Positions 15,230-38,449 of a stretch of 64,000 nt of DNA are shown one piece after another (within the stretch, counting starts at the first letter, position 1; each line of letters opens with the position of its first letter). This DNA is from Perognathus longimembris pacificus (Eukaryota > Chordata > Mammalia > Rodentia > Heteromyidae), in assembly GCF_023159225.1 (NCBI RefSeq), contig NC_063167.1:20897360-20961359 (forward strand), written 5' to 3'. A program made the position numbers and the translations under genes. Below the pieces are notes generated by a model, which made no database searches, was not told where the DNA came from, and worked only from the letters and a program-made list of their open reading frames with translations.

Positions 15230-15448
15230 CATCTTTTTTTATATTGGTACTGGGGCTTGAACTTAGAGCCTTGCCCTCTCACTTGGCTTTTTTCTTTTGC
15301 CCAAGGCTATACTTCCAGCTTTTTGGTGATTAATTGGAGATAAGAATCTAATAAACTTTTCTTCCCTGGCTGGCTTTGAGCCTTGATCCTCAGATCTCAG
15401 CTTCCTGAGTAGACAGGATTACAATAGTCAACTGCCAGCACCCAGCCT
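15230..15448 (-). mobile_element. B1-dID-like SINE
   Basis: Reverse copy: 'attggtactggggcttgaac', 'tttggtgattaattggagat', 'cctcagatctcagcttcctg' and 'agtagacaggattacaatag'. The ID half has a small deletion around the box A region. Confidence 0.8.
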
Positions 15449-15734
15449 CACTCTGAGCTCTTAGAAGAAAAGAGGCTGCAAGTAAGGGCAAATCTACTGA
15501 ACCTTTCATGCTTATGCTACTTGAAAGCATTCTGCTTCCCTTTATGCACAAAAACACCCCACATGAAGTGAGAAGAGGGGCTGGGCCCTGCAGAGGGGTT
15601 CTGTCTTTTAGAAGTGCAGTAACTATACAGGACTTGGCTTGTGAATTGGTCTGAGTGAGTGGACTTTGGAAAGTTGGGTCTGGTGCCCAGGGTCACTCTC
15701 TTGCGCCTCTGTGCACTACTAGTGTGTGTAGGAA

Positions 15735-17425
<1,691 letters not shown>

Positions 17426-17639
17426 TCACATACCATGCTCTGCCTGGCTCTGTGCTATCAGTGTAGGCCCCTCTGGAAGTGTCTTGCCCCCAGCCTGCCC
17501 TTTCCCTTCAGAAGGACACAGAGGAGCTATTCCCTCTCCTCTCCTGGGAATGGGAGGAGTGGACATTAGATTGGAGCTATAGTATTTCTGCTTGGAGGAG
17601 CTCAGAAATTTCTATCTATCCTTTCCATTTTCTTTTCTT

Positions 17640-17715
17640 TTTTTTTTTTTAAAGTTTTTATTATAAAACTGATGTACAGAGAGGTTACAGTTTCATATGT
17701 TAGGCATTGGTCCAT
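17640..17715 (-). repeat. Unclassified retroelement end with T run
   Basis: 'ttttttaaagtttttattat' followed by 'gatgtacagagaggttacag' resembles 9231-9272 ('aaactttattgtcaaagtga', 'agtacagaggggtctga'). The two share about 40 bases, so both are copies of one element that I cannot name. Confidence 0.6.
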
Positions 17716-17918
17716 TTTCTTTTCTGGTGAGGATTTCTGAAATGAAGCTAAGATTGGGTTAAAATCACAGCAAAAGCACTTATTGACCAGATGAATTAAA
17801 ACAAGTAGTTGAAGCTCTCTTAGTCAATGGTTCCTTGCTTGTAAAATAGGATTAAAAGTATTCCCTCATGGGACTGTGGTGGCAATTAGTGAAATGACAT
17901 GTGTCAAATGTTCTGCCT

Positions 17919-18000
17919 GAGGCTGGGAATTTATCTCAGTGGCAGAATGCTTGCCTAATATGCATGAGGCCCCGAGTTTGATCTGTAGGACTTCAATCAA
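17919..18000 (+). mobile_element. ID-like SINE monomer
   Basis: 'gaggctgggaatttatctca' through 'ccgagtttgatctgtaggac' is a single ID unit with tRNA-like boxes A and B. It ends in TCAATCAA repeats in place of an A tail. Confidence 0.7.
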
Positions 18001-20262
18001 TCAAACAGTCAATCAGATGATCAATCAACGATTCTCTCTGCTTGTCTTCCTCATCTCGCAAAGCAAAGGGTTCCCATAAATGCAAATATGTCCTCAAAGA
18101 GGCTGTCTTTCCACATGCGGCAACTATCCACTGAGTGCCAGAAGAAGCCTGGGAAGTAGGATGCCCAATTTTGGCCCTATGGGACCACCAGCCCACTGGG
18201 CCACAGCCAAGAACATCTATAGCACAGGATGGCACCTGTCGTTGTCAGGGAATGCCACAGGGGACATTTGAAGGGGTAATTTAACTGGACCCAGGGCAAC
18301 TGAGAAGGGTTCCAGCTGGAATTCACAGTGGATGGGAGAGATCTAAATGACCGCTCTCCTTAAGGCAGAAGCAGGTTGGAGATGATGGAGCCGCTATGTG
18401 TTCTCTGTCCCCAGCTGTACATATTGGTTCCATATGTGCAAGCCTAAGTAGTCAAGGTGGGACAGGGGAATGCCATATGAGGAAGGGACAGTGTGTGTGG
18501 AAGAACCAGTGGCAAGAAAAATATGGCATATGGGAAAATGAAACATGACATCTGAATGGAGATAAGTAGGCACTAGTCTGTGCCATATTAGGGGCCTGGA
18601 GTTTGCCCCAGGGGAGAAGGGGATGCCTTGCTGGCTTCTAAGTAGGCGAGTATCAGGAGATGCTGGTGGTCTGGAAGGCTCACTGCCTCCCTGGTGGGCG
18701 CAGAGGACAGTAAGGCTGTGTGTGACTTAGCTTGGTGAAGAATGAAGTCAGAAAAGTAGAATGCACATCTAAGCAGTGGCCTGGATTAAGGTAGAGACCG
18801 AGGATAGAAAAAGGCAGATGTATATAATACTATACTCTACGACTTCATACTGTGCATGTTGTAATACATATGCACACGCTATAATTAGGATGTAGAGAGC
18901 AGGCCTCGGTGAATCTGGGAGATCAGGGAAGGGAAGCGTTCCCAAGCTGAGGGCTGAAGGCCTAGGCAACTAGGCATGCTCATTACGAGACAGGATTTCA
19001 GTGTAATGACAGAAAGCCACTACGTTCAATTTTCAATCTGTTGGGAAATAAGTGAAGATATTTAATAAACAACTGGACATACAGGTGTCCTTCTCAGAAA
19101 GTAAATGTGGTGTGCAGATAAAGATGGGATGTAGGAGCAGATGAGAGCAAGGAGACAGTCAAGAATAAAACTCCAAAGAACAATACTTAAGGGGCAAAGA
19201 AGAGAGGACTATAAAAGCTGGTATACACGGCTGGAAAAGCAAGCAGATACAGTGCCAAAGGCACTAAGCAAAGAAGCTTTCCCAGGAGGGAGAGGAACTT
19301 CTGGCTCAGACAGCAGACAGAAAGAACTCTTTTCTCTCTCCCACACTCTATAAACAGATAAACAAATGAAATCAGAAGGGAATCAAGGCAACAAGATCCA
19401 CAGTGAAGGTTACCCCATAACGTGGTTACAGAACAATCGCAGGATGATTGACTATGCTCAGGATAGCTGTAAAAATCTGAATAATTGGGGGGTTGATACT
19501 TTTAGAAATAATGATCTTATATCCTAACTCTAGGACAGCTCATCAGGGCTGGGAATAAGGCCTTTTCCTCTATGGAGAGGGAAAACTGAGTGTTCAGTCA
19601 GTGTAATCTCATGAAATGTCTCATTTTACTAAGGGAGACACTGAAGCTCAGAAAGACAAGTGGTGCAGGGAAGGAGGGGTCAGCTAATCTCAGAGCCAGG
19701 GAGCTTTCTCCTGTGTAATGATGGTTCCCAGGTCATTCTTGTTTCAAATTCCAGCATCTCCTCCAGCAAAACGCTGGGCTGGTAGAGTGAAAAATGAGAG
19801 GAAGCAGAACCAAGAGGCACATGTGAGGGTAGAGGCAGCATAGCTTCTGGGTCATCTCCCACCTGCTTCTACTAACGAAGAAGTCCCATGAAAGTGTGTT
19901 AGCTACTTAGCTCTCTTCAGATTCATGTGGGAGGGAGAGAATAACAATGGTGGAAAAGAAGGGAGCCAGAGACTTCTCAGTAAGAGGCAACATTTTCTTC
20001 TCCCTTTGGAAAGGTGCCATGATTGACACTTTCAGAACACCACATCTATCCCATCAATCTAGATTTTTCTAAGGGCTGGGTATGTCATTCCCTGGCCTTC
20101 ACAGGGCTTGCTCAGTACTCTACTGTCTGGATCTTCTCCATGACTAGGCTTTTCACACTCAGGTGGAAAGAGGGTGAATGAAGTTTTCCTTGATCTCCAG
20201 CACTGGTGACCCCATGGAGCAGGCAGGAAGAATGTGGGGCTGCTTGGGGTCTGTCTTTATTA

Positions 20263-20502
<240 letters not shown>

Positions 20503-20579
20503 TCAGAAGAAAAAGGTCACATTATTCCTACCAGATACATTTTCTTTCCCTAAACACATTAGCAAAGTATCACAGCTGG

Positions 20580-20720
20580 TGATATGCTAGATTTGAGACA
20601 CAGACAGAACTTGATCCTTTACTTGTTGTTGGCTTTGGGTAAGTTCTTCAGCTTCTCTATGCCCCTGTTTTGTTATTATAAAGTGATTATGGTAAGGAGG
20701 AAGTAGAAGGGCACCAGCTT
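20580..20720 (+). repeat. MIR SINE remnant
   Basis: Forward MIR-like words 'ctttgggtaagttcttcagc' and 'ttctctatgcccctgttttg' match 'cttgggcaagttacttaacc..cctcagtttcc'. Confidence 0.6.
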
Positions 20721-21745
20721 GGCTCTCTGTACAGTACTGGCTCATGGGAAAAACATTAATCACAATTTCTTATTAGTATTGCCTAAGGAAAAGAAGCCTC
20801 AAGGAATAATTAGTTAGGTGGAACTGTTATTGATTGAGCACCTATTTGAGGCCAGGTGTTGGAGTCTGTGCCTTCCTGGTCCCTGTTGTTGGTCTCGTTT
20901 GTGTCATTGAGCAATGACAAGATCACAAACTCAGACTACAGTGAGTGGAGTCTTTCCAATTCTGCAAAATTAGAACCTATAAAGAAGAAATTTGGTGGGA
21001 GCAAGCCAAACCTGCAGCAAAGACAGGCATTTTCCAGAGGGACTGGTGTGGCTAGAAGGAATGTGTGACTGTCACACAAACCAGTCCCTCCAAAGAGCAC
21101 GAACGCCCTTCCCATGACAATATGTGGGCTGACTCAAGGTGTTTTCCTCGGAGTGCCTGAGGTCACTGAAGGGCTGACTGAGCATGTGCCACAGAGCAAG
21201 GCCTGCTACTAATTGGGTCCACGGGACCAAGAATATTCTTTATGGTGGTAATTGGATCTATTTTACATGGACAATCAGTGGTAGGAGGAGGTGAACCATT
21301 TCTACAGTGGAAAATTTCCATGGGAGCAGCTGAAATGGCATGAATATTCCACAGGAGTGGATGTGTTTATCATGCAGGGTAACAGTATAAACAGCAATGG
21401 CTGCCAAGCTAATATTTTTTAGGTACCTATTCTGTGATGGTGGCTATGTTTCCATTTGGTACTATAAGAGGGGATTCTCAGGCCTGGTAGGTTTTTCTAG
21501 AAATCACTGAGGTAATTGGGGGTGCCAATAACTGAGCAGTCATGGGGGGTGGGGTTGGAGAGATGTGGTTCTGTTTCTAGAGAGGGTTTTGGCTATGAAG
21601 TCGTGGTGGAGGCAAGGAACTTGATGCCCAGGAAGGCTTCTGATGGGATGGGCTAGGCTGTTAAGGAAAGCCTTGATGGGAATTATGTATGCTCAAAGAA
21701 GGTGAGGGGTCTGAAGAGGGTGTGTGTTAAAAGCTGGGGTAGCCA

Positions 21746-21981
21746 GGTGCTGGTGGCTCATGCCTGTAATCCTAGCTACTCAGGAGGCTGAGATCTGAGG
21801 ATCACAGTTCAGAGCTAGGCCAGGCAGAGAAGTCCATGAGACTCACCAATCAACTACCAAAAAAGCTGGACGTGCAGCTGTGGCTCAGTGGTTCCAGTGC
21901 CAGCTTTGCATGTAAAAGCTAAGCCCTGAGTTCAAGCACTACTACTAGCACCCTCCCACTCTCACTCCCCCCCCAAAAAAA
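21746..21981 (+). mobile_element. B1-dID-like SINE
   Basis: Clear forward copy: 'gccaggtgctggtggctcat', 'ctactcaggaggctgagatc', 'gctgtggctcagtggttcca', 'agccctgagttcaagcacta', ending in C and A runs. Confidence 0.9.
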
Positions 21982-22550
21982 AGCTGGAGTAGCTTTGATG
22001 AGAGGTGGTGGATGTTGCTTATGCGAATCGTCTAATAGAAGCTTTTCAAAGAGAGAAATTTCATTCTGTGAGGAAGGCTGGATCCCTCTTGTGGCCAAGA
22101 CTACTTTCATAGCTTTGGAAGAAGCTAAAGGGGAGAGGCTGGGGCCTGAGGGCAGAAACGAACCCTGAGTAGTGGGCATCAACTTTTTGACAAAAGTAGG
22201 ATGTCTATGGGAGACTGAGTCACACTAGGGAAGCATCTAGAGGAGAAGCTGGACCTACTCAGGGCTACCACGTACAGCCGTGCAGGTCAGGCACTATTCC
22301 CACTGTCACAGGACTGAGGGCCCCGCACACAGAGCAGATGGAGTTTCAGGGAGAGGATGCCGGAAGCAGAGTGTGGGGGAGAGGCTGCTGTCTCATGGAG
22401 CCCTTCTGGAAGTGGAGCCTCTGTAAGCATGGCTGGTCCCCATACAAGAAAACACGTTTCATTCTGCAAGACTTGGGCACTCTTAGGTCTGAAACTGAAG
22501 CCAGCATCCTGTTGCTCCGTCACTTGTCCTGATGGACAGTAGCAGTTCGG

Positions 22551-22830
22551 CATTTTTTTTCTTTCGTTCCTTTTTTGTTTTTGGTGTGTGTACGTACCAG
22601 TACTGAGGCTTGAACTCAGGGCCTGGGCACTCTCCCATAGCTTTTTCACTTGAGGCTGGCACCCTACCATTTGAACCACACAGCTCCACTACCAGTTTTT
22701 TTTTTTTTTTTGTATTGGTTAACTGGAAATAAGAGTTTCATACTTTCCTGTCTGCCCTGGCTTTGAACCATGACCTTTAGATCTCGGCCTCCTGAGTAGC
22801 CAGGAGTGTGAGCCATTGGTGGCCGCCGCA
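22551..22830 (-). mobile_element. B1-dID-like SINE
   Basis: Reverse full-length copy with a T-rich tail: 'taccagtactgaggcttgaa', 'cttgaggctggcaccctacc', an internal 16-base T run, 'atctcggcctcctgagtagc'. Confidence 0.82.
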
Positions 22831-22892
22831 GTAATTTCAGCTTCTTAAAGCCCATTGGGAAGTGGTGGATTGGACAGTCAGAAATGCCCGAG

Positions 22893-23100
22893 ATGGGCTG
22901 GGAATATGGCCCAGTGGCAAGAGTGCTTGCCACGTATACATGAAGCCCTGGGTTTGATTCCTCAGCACCACATATATAGAAAAAGCCAGAAGTGGCACTG
23001 TGGCTTAAGTAGTAGAGTGCAAAAAGAAGCCAGGGACAGTGCTCAGGCCCTAAGTTCAAGGCCCAGGACTGGCAAAAAAAAAAAAAAAAAAGAAAAGAAA
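22893..23100 (+). mobile_element. ID-dimer SINE (IDL-Geo-like)
   Basis: Forward dimer 'gatgggctgggaatatggcc' through 'ggcccaggactggc' with an 18-base A tail. Target-site duplication 'agaaatgcccgaga' (22880-22893) versus 'agaaatgcctgaga' (23096-23109), one mismatch. Confidence 0.92.
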
Positions 23101-23282
23101 TGCCTGAGAAGACACAGATGGGCAACTCAGCCAAGGGGAACTGTCGGTTATTGGGTCTTGATCCTTGAAGCCTCATTGGGTGCTATGGAGCCCACCACAA
23201 AAGGGGTAGTGAGATCCAGGGCCCAGAAAAAATGCATGTGGCCAAAAGAATGCCCGCAGACAGTTCTGCTCTCTGCTGCTTA

Positions 23283-28218
<4,936 letters not shown>

Positions 28219-30136
28219 CTAGAGAAGCCTGGAAGATCAAGGTGGCAGGAAGCCCGAGGATGCTCCTCACGGAGGGGAGGGCAGGGAAACATCCAGGCCA
28301 GTGCCTCCCAACCTCTGTACCTTACAGTGCCCACAAGAAATCAGAGTGCCTGCAAGACATAGACTGGTTATCCAACCCAAACTCCCTGGTGCAGAGGTGT
28401 GTCATCATAGAGACTGAGTGCCCTGCCATCTACTGGGCTGAAAGCCAGTAGATCCACGGGCCTTAGACAGAGTTCTTTGGATATCACTCTGACACTGGCT
28501 CCCAACTTCCTTTCCTCTTCCTTGCTCTAAGGAGACAGTTCCTGCTGGCTTAAACCTTGGGAGGGAGGCTACAGGAAGGCAAGAAGGGCAAGGAGTAGAT
28601 ATAGGTTGGGCACCTCCATGGTGCTCAGATCTCATTTCAAGTCTCCCTCTCTGGGACAGAGCCTCCTGAGACAAGTCTGCCAATGGATAAGACTCTTTGC
28701 TGTCTTTTTCTCTGTTGTTTTCAAGGCTAGGCCAGCTCCATTCTGGGAGCGGGATGGATGGATCTTCACTAGTACTTCACTTCCCATGTTCAGTGCTGGC
28801 CCTTATTCACTGTCAGACCTAGGCCAGACTCCTGTTGTCCTCTGCCCTAAATCACAGCTGTAACAGTCCACCTAGCCTCACAGGAAATGGATGTCTGTTA
28901 ACATTTCTTTGAATTGTGGTCTTCCTTGCTTAGTAATGTGACATGGGCTCTTGTGGCCTGCCACTCAGAAACCAAGGACGTTTACAATCTTGTCTATATC
29001 TGTTTTCAAAATCACCTCCATGAGTTCTCAAGCTCTCCTTTACTCTTCCTTCTTGGCTTTTCAAATTCATCCAGTCCTTGTTACATGGCCTTGTACACAC
29101 TGCTTTGCTACTGCATCTATCTTAATGTCTTCCTCCTCCTCTTCCTCCTCTGCTCCCTCCTCCCTTGATGCTGCTCACATCATCTTTGAAGAAGCAGTAG
29201 CCACTGAGTATGTCCCTTTAGCAAGGCACCGTTAGTGGGTCACATGCCTCAACTTGGTCCCTTAAAGCAGGTCTTAACTCTTACACCATTGGTGAAGACA
29301 CAGGCCAAGAGTGGTCCAGCCATGTGCTATTGAGCAGGATTTGAGGCGCAGCTCAATCTGACTCCAAGTCTGCCAACAAGGAGGCCAAACCCTAGGGCCA
29401 CAGTAGCTCATGCCTTACCCCCATCCCCTGCTTTCCCTGCCTCCCCTCCTGAAGTCTCCTTCACCCTAGTGACTCCTACAGCAAACAGGAGTACCATGTC
29501 TCCTGTATAGGGACTTGTGCTTCTCCTCAGCCCCATGTGTACACTTAAGATGCATGAACAAAAACTCTCTGTGTTAGCAGTCTGCATGTGCTGTGCACTT
29601 CTCCAGGAGCAAAGGCCAGAAGACATAAGAGGAAGCAAGTGTGTGGCCAAACCCTGAGTTGTCTACCAACTCAAAAGTGTACTTCTCTACTAGGGGCAGC
29701 AGGAGTGGAGGGTGGAGGAGTCCACCATCTGTGTGAATGGCTCCAAACTGGGTATCTGTAAGACCCTAGGAGTTTGAGAGGGGGCATCTGCCTTCCAGTG
29801 GGTCTCTTGAGGGATACTGGCTCCCTGGGAAGCCCATGTATGCCCAGAGCCTGCAAGGGGACAGGCACCCATGGGAAAACCAAATAAGAAAGCACTGGCC
29901 AACCAACAACAGTCCACCTTCTTGTGCAATAACTGAGTTCAGATGCCATATTCAGAGATGAGACTCAGAATGAAATTACAAAGTACACAATTCCACATGG
30001 TGCTATCCGGGGTAAGTATGTTTGTACTACATTTTAACTGAGGCTTCCACTTGCCTAGCCCAAACCCTACCGAAACACTGGACATTGATATCCTTTCAGA
30101 AATCACCTCTCAACCTCCCCAGGAAGTTTTTGTGAA

Positions 30137-30191
30137 TATGTGAATATGATTTTTGGGAATTAAGATGTGAATATGATATTTGGGAATTAAG
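30137..30191. repeat. Short tandem duplication, unit about 28 bp
   Basis: Two adjacent copies of 'tgtgaatatgat' plus 'tttgggaattaag', differing at one or two positions. Confidence 0.85.
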
Positions 30192-30389
30192 CCTCTTAGG
30201 GTCTATGTCCAAAACCTCAGTAGCTAAGACAAAAGATACCGAGACCAGGATTAAAATCATCATCAGATCACATCTAAAGTACCTCGCCTTAGCTCTCTCC
30301 TGGCCTTTTTCTCACTAAATGACCCTCAGTATTTAGTTGGGTGGCCATAACTTTGTTATGTGATGCCTATCACTAGAAAGATGGTGAAC

Positions 30390-30475
30390 AGATGGAGAGG
30401 GAGGGGGAAGAAGGGAGAAGGAGGAAGAGGGAACAAGAATGTAGTGGGAGGAAAAGCAGAACAGGGGGGAAGATG
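30390..30475. repeat. Polypurine tract
   Basis: About 85 bases on the plus strand are nearly all A or G (GGGAGGGGGAAGAAGGGAG type), with few interruptions. In the CSMD2 transcript this is a polypyrimidine stretch. Confidence 0.8.
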
Positions 30476-32357
30476 AAGCCAAAGCAAGTAAAATGGAGAA
30501 GACTGACAAAAGCCCATTTTACTTTCTCGTATTCTGTGCCTCTTGGTTTTATTTATTTAAGCCATGCTTTCAATGAAGGGAAATTATTTAATATCATATA
30601 TAATTTATTACTTTTGAAAGTTATTGTTCCATTTCAATTTCAATTAAATAAAAATTAAGTATGAATCACAGTAGTAGATGTGACTTCGCTGCATACTTCC
30701 AGGAACTAATGGGCCTCTACAACAACAGCCTTTTCCACCTTTCAAACCCTCTGTAGATTATCAATAAAACATAACCACAGAATCTTGTAACTTCAGTCTC
30801 CAAATACCCCTAGGGCTCATACTTTTCCCCAGCTCTTCCCATTACAAGGGGACAGGACATGAGATCCAACAGCTCCCATGGACAAGAAAAATAGGGAAAG
30901 AGGGAGGGAGTTGTTCCTAGGAATGAGGCCTTAGAAGAATAAGATTTAAGGAAGGAAGATAACAACTTTGGGAGAAGAAAGAACAACAATGATTCTATAG
31001 AACACTTAAGGACTCAAGTTAAAGTGTTGGATAAGGAAACAAATCTGGAGAGAACCAAGAAGAGAGAGTAAAGGGAAAAATGCGAATTATTCAAGAAATT
31101 CAGGGTTATTTCACTCCACTAGGTATCAAAACCCTAGACAACCATGGGCAAGAAGGTCTTGGAGGATCCTGTGCTACCTTCTACCCCTCAGGGTTTTTTG
31201 CTTCAAGATGTCCTAGGTCTGTCCTACCAAGCACAGTTCAGATATTTAGGTGGTGAACATCCTGGGGACCATTTGGTCTTCCTTCAACTACCTGGATAAA
31301 GTTCCTTCCTTTAGAAGACCCAGATGGGCATCTATATGACAACCAGTGATGACCCCCTAGGGCCTGTGCCACCATTGGAGCCTTCCTTCTGCATTGGCTT
31401 ATGTTGTCACAGACAATTGAGCCAACTTTGTCTTCCTGTCCTTCTGGTTTCTCATTCTAAGCATGACTCAGGCATCCCCTTCTGCAAGGCTATAATTGTC
31501 TAAGTGTGGCTTCCTTCCTCTCAATTTCTTTCACACATCATGTTTCACTAATATAACTGTTTCTATGCCCATCTTTCCTCCTAAGCATTGTGCTTGTGAG
31601 GGCAGTCTGATTCACCTTTGCTCTGTGATTATTTAACACAGACATAGAACTTTGTAGGAACTCACTGCCCCTTTGTGACCTTTGCTTCTCCATCCTCCCC
31701 AGGTAAAAGTCACCATCTCCTATTTTGAATCATTGTCTGTCATCTGAAATATCCACAAAAGCAGCTGTAATGTTGTGACATGGCTCTCATACGTCTACCT
31801 CTCTCTGGCAGATTTGGAAGGGATGGGCCTACCCAAGCAGAGCAAAACCCAGCACCTGTGACAAGATGTCACTGCCACCTATACCTTTCTGCCCCCCAGT
31901 GGAAGAGGGAAGTGGGGCAAGAAGTCACACAATGGAGGCAGTATCCTCAGAAACCTCTTTATGCCCCAGAAGATGCACATCCATACATCTTTCTGTTTAG
32001 TCATGGCCACTCTGGTTGCAAATCAGGAAGTACAGGAGTGAGACTGGAGGAAAGAATCTTGTAGATGAGGAATGCAATCACCAAAGAGAGAAGGAACTCT
32101 GAAGACAACTGCACCACTGAATCAGGGATCTGAAAGGCCAGCTTGGAAAACTCGAGAGGGAGACCAACCACATTTTCATACAACCCAAATTATATCCTGG
32201 GGCTGAAGCCAAAGATCAAGCCCAATCCTGTTTTTAAAGTGGACACAATGGGAACACACAGGCGGCACGTAGGTTTGACACTGGGAGGACCTGGATCTCC
32301 CATACTTGCTGGCTATACAGGTTTGAGGGGGTTTCAGAGCCATGCTAAGCCTTACTA

Positions 32358-32702
<345 letters not shown>

Positions 32703-33039
32703 TTATCAAACTCACTTAATGACAAATGAGACCCTTTAGGGTGTCAGGACTCCAATGGCCATAGTAGTAGAGAATCCAAACTGTTTCCTGAAAGATGAAC
32801 AGTGCCAGAGCCTTTTGCCAGCCAGAGGATGTGCTTCTCAGGGAGTCTGTGAGTTTGGTTCACTTGCAGCCATCTTCCAAATGACGCTGACATGCATAAT
32901 TATCTGGGTAACCCAGTAGTGTAGACAGTTTGTTTGGGAGTACATGACTCCTGTTTATATCTCAGCAATATGGAGTCTGGGACTAGCAGATTCAGCTGAT
33001 TGGTTTGGCCACTGAGCAAAACACCACAGTCAGGCAGAA

Positions 33040-33345
33040 GCCCATCACTGAATGGGCAGTGGCATAGTCACTTTGGAAAACAGTTTGGTGGCTCTTAAAA
33101 AAAAGTTAAACAGTGATCATATGGTACTTCCATTTCTAGATATATATCCAAGAGAACTGACAACAGATGCTACACAAATACTTGTACATGACTGCTTATA
33201 CTAGCTTTCATCATAATAGCTTCAAACTGGAAGCAATTCAAATGCTCAATCGATGACTGGATCAACAAAATAAGTACTATCCAAACTACTCTGTGAACTT
33301 TGAAGATGAGACATCAAATGAAACAAGCTAGACACACAAGGTTGG
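33040..33345 (+). mobile_element. L1-like LINE 3' remnant
   Basis: 'cactttggaaaacagtttgg', 'catttctagatatatatcca', 'agcttcaaactggaagcaat' and 'tgctcaatcgatgactggat' occur in the order of a common mammalian L1 3' end. No open frame is preserved. Confidence 0.65.
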
Positions 33346-33386
33346 GCGAGTACAGGGAAGAATAGTGCGTGACAAGGGGTACTTGG

Positions 33387-33390
<4 letters not shown>

Positions 33391-33444
<54 letters not shown>
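33391..33444. repeat. (TG)n(AG)n compound microsatellite at a SINE tail
   Basis: About 18 TG units and 9 AG units directly abut the tail side of the reverse SINE at 33445. Confidence 0.95.
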
Positions 33445-33668
33445 TACCAGGGCATGAGTTCGGGGCCTCACTTGGCTCACACTTGGCTTTTTTTTTTTGC
33501 TCAAGGCTGGTGCTCTGCTACTTGAGCCATACCTCAAGTTGTTAAAAAAAAATCCAAAATGGAAGTGTGCATCATGTAGCAGACCAGAGTGACTATGAAT
33601 CATAATTTTCACACCTCAGCCTTCTGAGTTGCTAGGATTTCAGGCACGAGCCATGGGTATCTGGTAGT
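33445..33668 (-). mobile_element. Diverged B1-dID-like SINE
   Basis: Reverse copy: 'ttgctcaaggctggtgctct', 'gctacttgagccatacctca', 'cacctcagccttctgagttg' and 'ctaggatttcaggcacgagc'. It is interrupted by T and A runs and older than the neighbouring ID dimer. Confidence 0.7.
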
Positions 33669-33677
33669 ACTTGATTT

Positions 33678-33894
33678 CTTTTTTTTTTTTTTTTTTTTTT
33701 TTTTTGGCCAGTGGGCCTTGGACTCAGGGCCTGAGCACTGTCCCTGGCTTCTTCCTGCTCAAGGCTAGCACTCTGCCACTTGAGCCACAGCGCCGCTTCT
33801 GGCCGTTTTCTGTATATGTGGTGCTGGGGAATCGAACCTAGGGCCTCGTGTATCCGAGGCAGGCACTCTTGCCACTAGGCTATATCCCCAGCTC
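33678..33894 (-). mobile_element. ID-dimer SINE (IDL-Geo-like)
   Basis: Reverse dimer: long T run, 'ggccagtgggccttggactc', 'ctctgccacttgagccacag', 'gtggtgctggggaatcgaac' and 'ccactaggctatatccccag'. A perfect 17-base target-site duplication (agtacttgatttctttt) occurs at 33666-33682 and 33895-33911. Young insertion. Confidence 0.95.
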
Positions 33895-34004
33895 AGTACT
33901 TGATTTCTTTTCAAAGTAATAAAATAGTTCTGCAACCGGTCAGTAGTAATCTTGTGGATAAAGTAAAAACCTACTGGAGCACATACTTAAAAATGCTGAG
34001 TTTA

Positions 34005-36623
<2,619 letters not shown>

Positions 36624-37756
36624 TCAAGTCTACAGAGGGCTTTGCATCCAAGGTCTTCTCCAGACCTGTGACCACCGTGAGGTTGATGTGGTAGGGTTCA
36701 GCACTTACATTTTACAGCGCAAGACTGGAAGATCACCTGACCTTCTGGAAAAAAAGGAGCTGCTCCAGATATGCTGACCCCCGGGAATGGAGAGAAGGGC
36801 CATCACCACACAGACTTGTGGTCTACTTAGGTTGGAAAGCCAATATTTGATGAAAAATGCATTAATAAAATGCATCCATTTGGGGGAAGGAGGGTGGTGC
36901 AATCACTGGAGAGAGAAACTGCCCTTGCCTTGGCTTCCTGGGAAAAATGACAGTAAGCAGAATGCATTGTAATTTAGTGCTCTTACAGGAGGAGCCCTTT
37001 GGGAGAAAAAGGGCATGCTGGTAATAACTACGTTGGATTGTCTCAGGCATCTAAGCAAGAACACAGCAACTGGAGGGAAACCTGGATGGGCAGGGGGAGC
37101 TGGAGGAGGCAGGGAGCCTTTGCAGCAGAAGGTATAGGAGAAGGTCTGCATGGTGTAAGGAAGATGAGGGGAAGAGAGCACCAATTGCACCCACAGCCAT
37201 GAAGCCCATCCTGTGCACTGTCACCTGCCTGTGGAAGCCCAGGGAGGGTATGGTGGTCAGGAGTGACATGGCCCTGAGAGTGGATGCAGATTTCATCCTC
37301 AGAAGAAATGTAAGGATGAAGAGGGGGAGGCTGTGTGCTCCTGGGGAGTGGGGAGGCTGGAGTTTAGACCCACCAAGGAGCCACTGGTAGGTATACTGAT
37401 GTTCCTGGGAATAGGCACATATTGCTACCAGCTAGCTATAGGATGCTGGGGCACAGCTGGATTTACATGTGGTCCAGATGGCTGATCCTGGTTGGGAGAT
37501 AGTACCCCAGGTAACTTCTGGATATCAAAGCAAAAAGAAATTCAGGAATGCAAAGCCCGTTTCATTACCACTGCTCTCCCCAGCTCCTCCTCTCAATGGA
37601 GCTGAGCACAGTGAAGAGTCACTCTCCTGACCTCCCATCATTTGGGCTGACAGATGCACAGATCATTTTAGTACTCCTCACAGAGCCCCTGCATGCCTCT
37701 CTCGCCAGAGAAAAGCAGAGAACAAAATCACTGGACATAAGGAATGATCAGAAATT

Positions 37757-37985
37757 TTTTTTTCTTGGGTGCCAGTCCTGGGACTTGAACTTTGGGCCTG
37801 GGTGCTGTCCCTGAACTTCTTTTGCTCAAGGTTAGCGCTCTACCACTTGAGCCACAGAGCCACTTCTGGCTTTTTTGAGTAGTGAATTGGAGATAAAGAG
37901 TCTTATGGAATTTCCTGCCTGGGCTGGCTTCAAACTAGTGATCCTCAGATCTCAGCCTCCTGAGTAGCTAGGATTATTGGAGAGA
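37757..37985 (-). mobile_element. B1-dID-like SINE
   Basis: Reverse full-length copy: T run, 'gtgccagtcctgggacttga', 'gctctaccacttgagccaca', 'gaattggagataaagagtct' and 'cagcctcctgagtagctagg'. Confidence 0.88.
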
Positions 37986-38449
37986 GTCACTAGCTGATCT
38001 CTAAGTTTTAAGGGAAGAGAGTATTCTGAGAAGCCAAAGAAAATATTTTTATGTGAATTACAACAAAGAATAGGCAAAAATCTTCAAAGACTTCCTTCCT
38101 TCCTAACTACTTTCCTCATTCCCCTTTCCTTTCTGTTTGTCTTATAAACCCATATTTATATATGGATACACCATATATACCTATTTTTTAATCTATAGAG
38201 CATGTACCTGTACTTGTACTTCTGTATACATGCATCTGTTGGTCTAGCTATCTATCTGTCTATCTATGCACACATATATACATACACACACAGTTTCGGA
38301 AACCACCTTAGCCTTATTTATACCCTTGCTGGAGTATACGTATAGACAGTAGTACTGAAATATTATTTAGGAAGAATCCCTAATAGATGGGAATTTGAAT
38401 AACCAAATTGAGTAAAATTGATCAAATAGCTACTTCAAAGTTCATTTAC

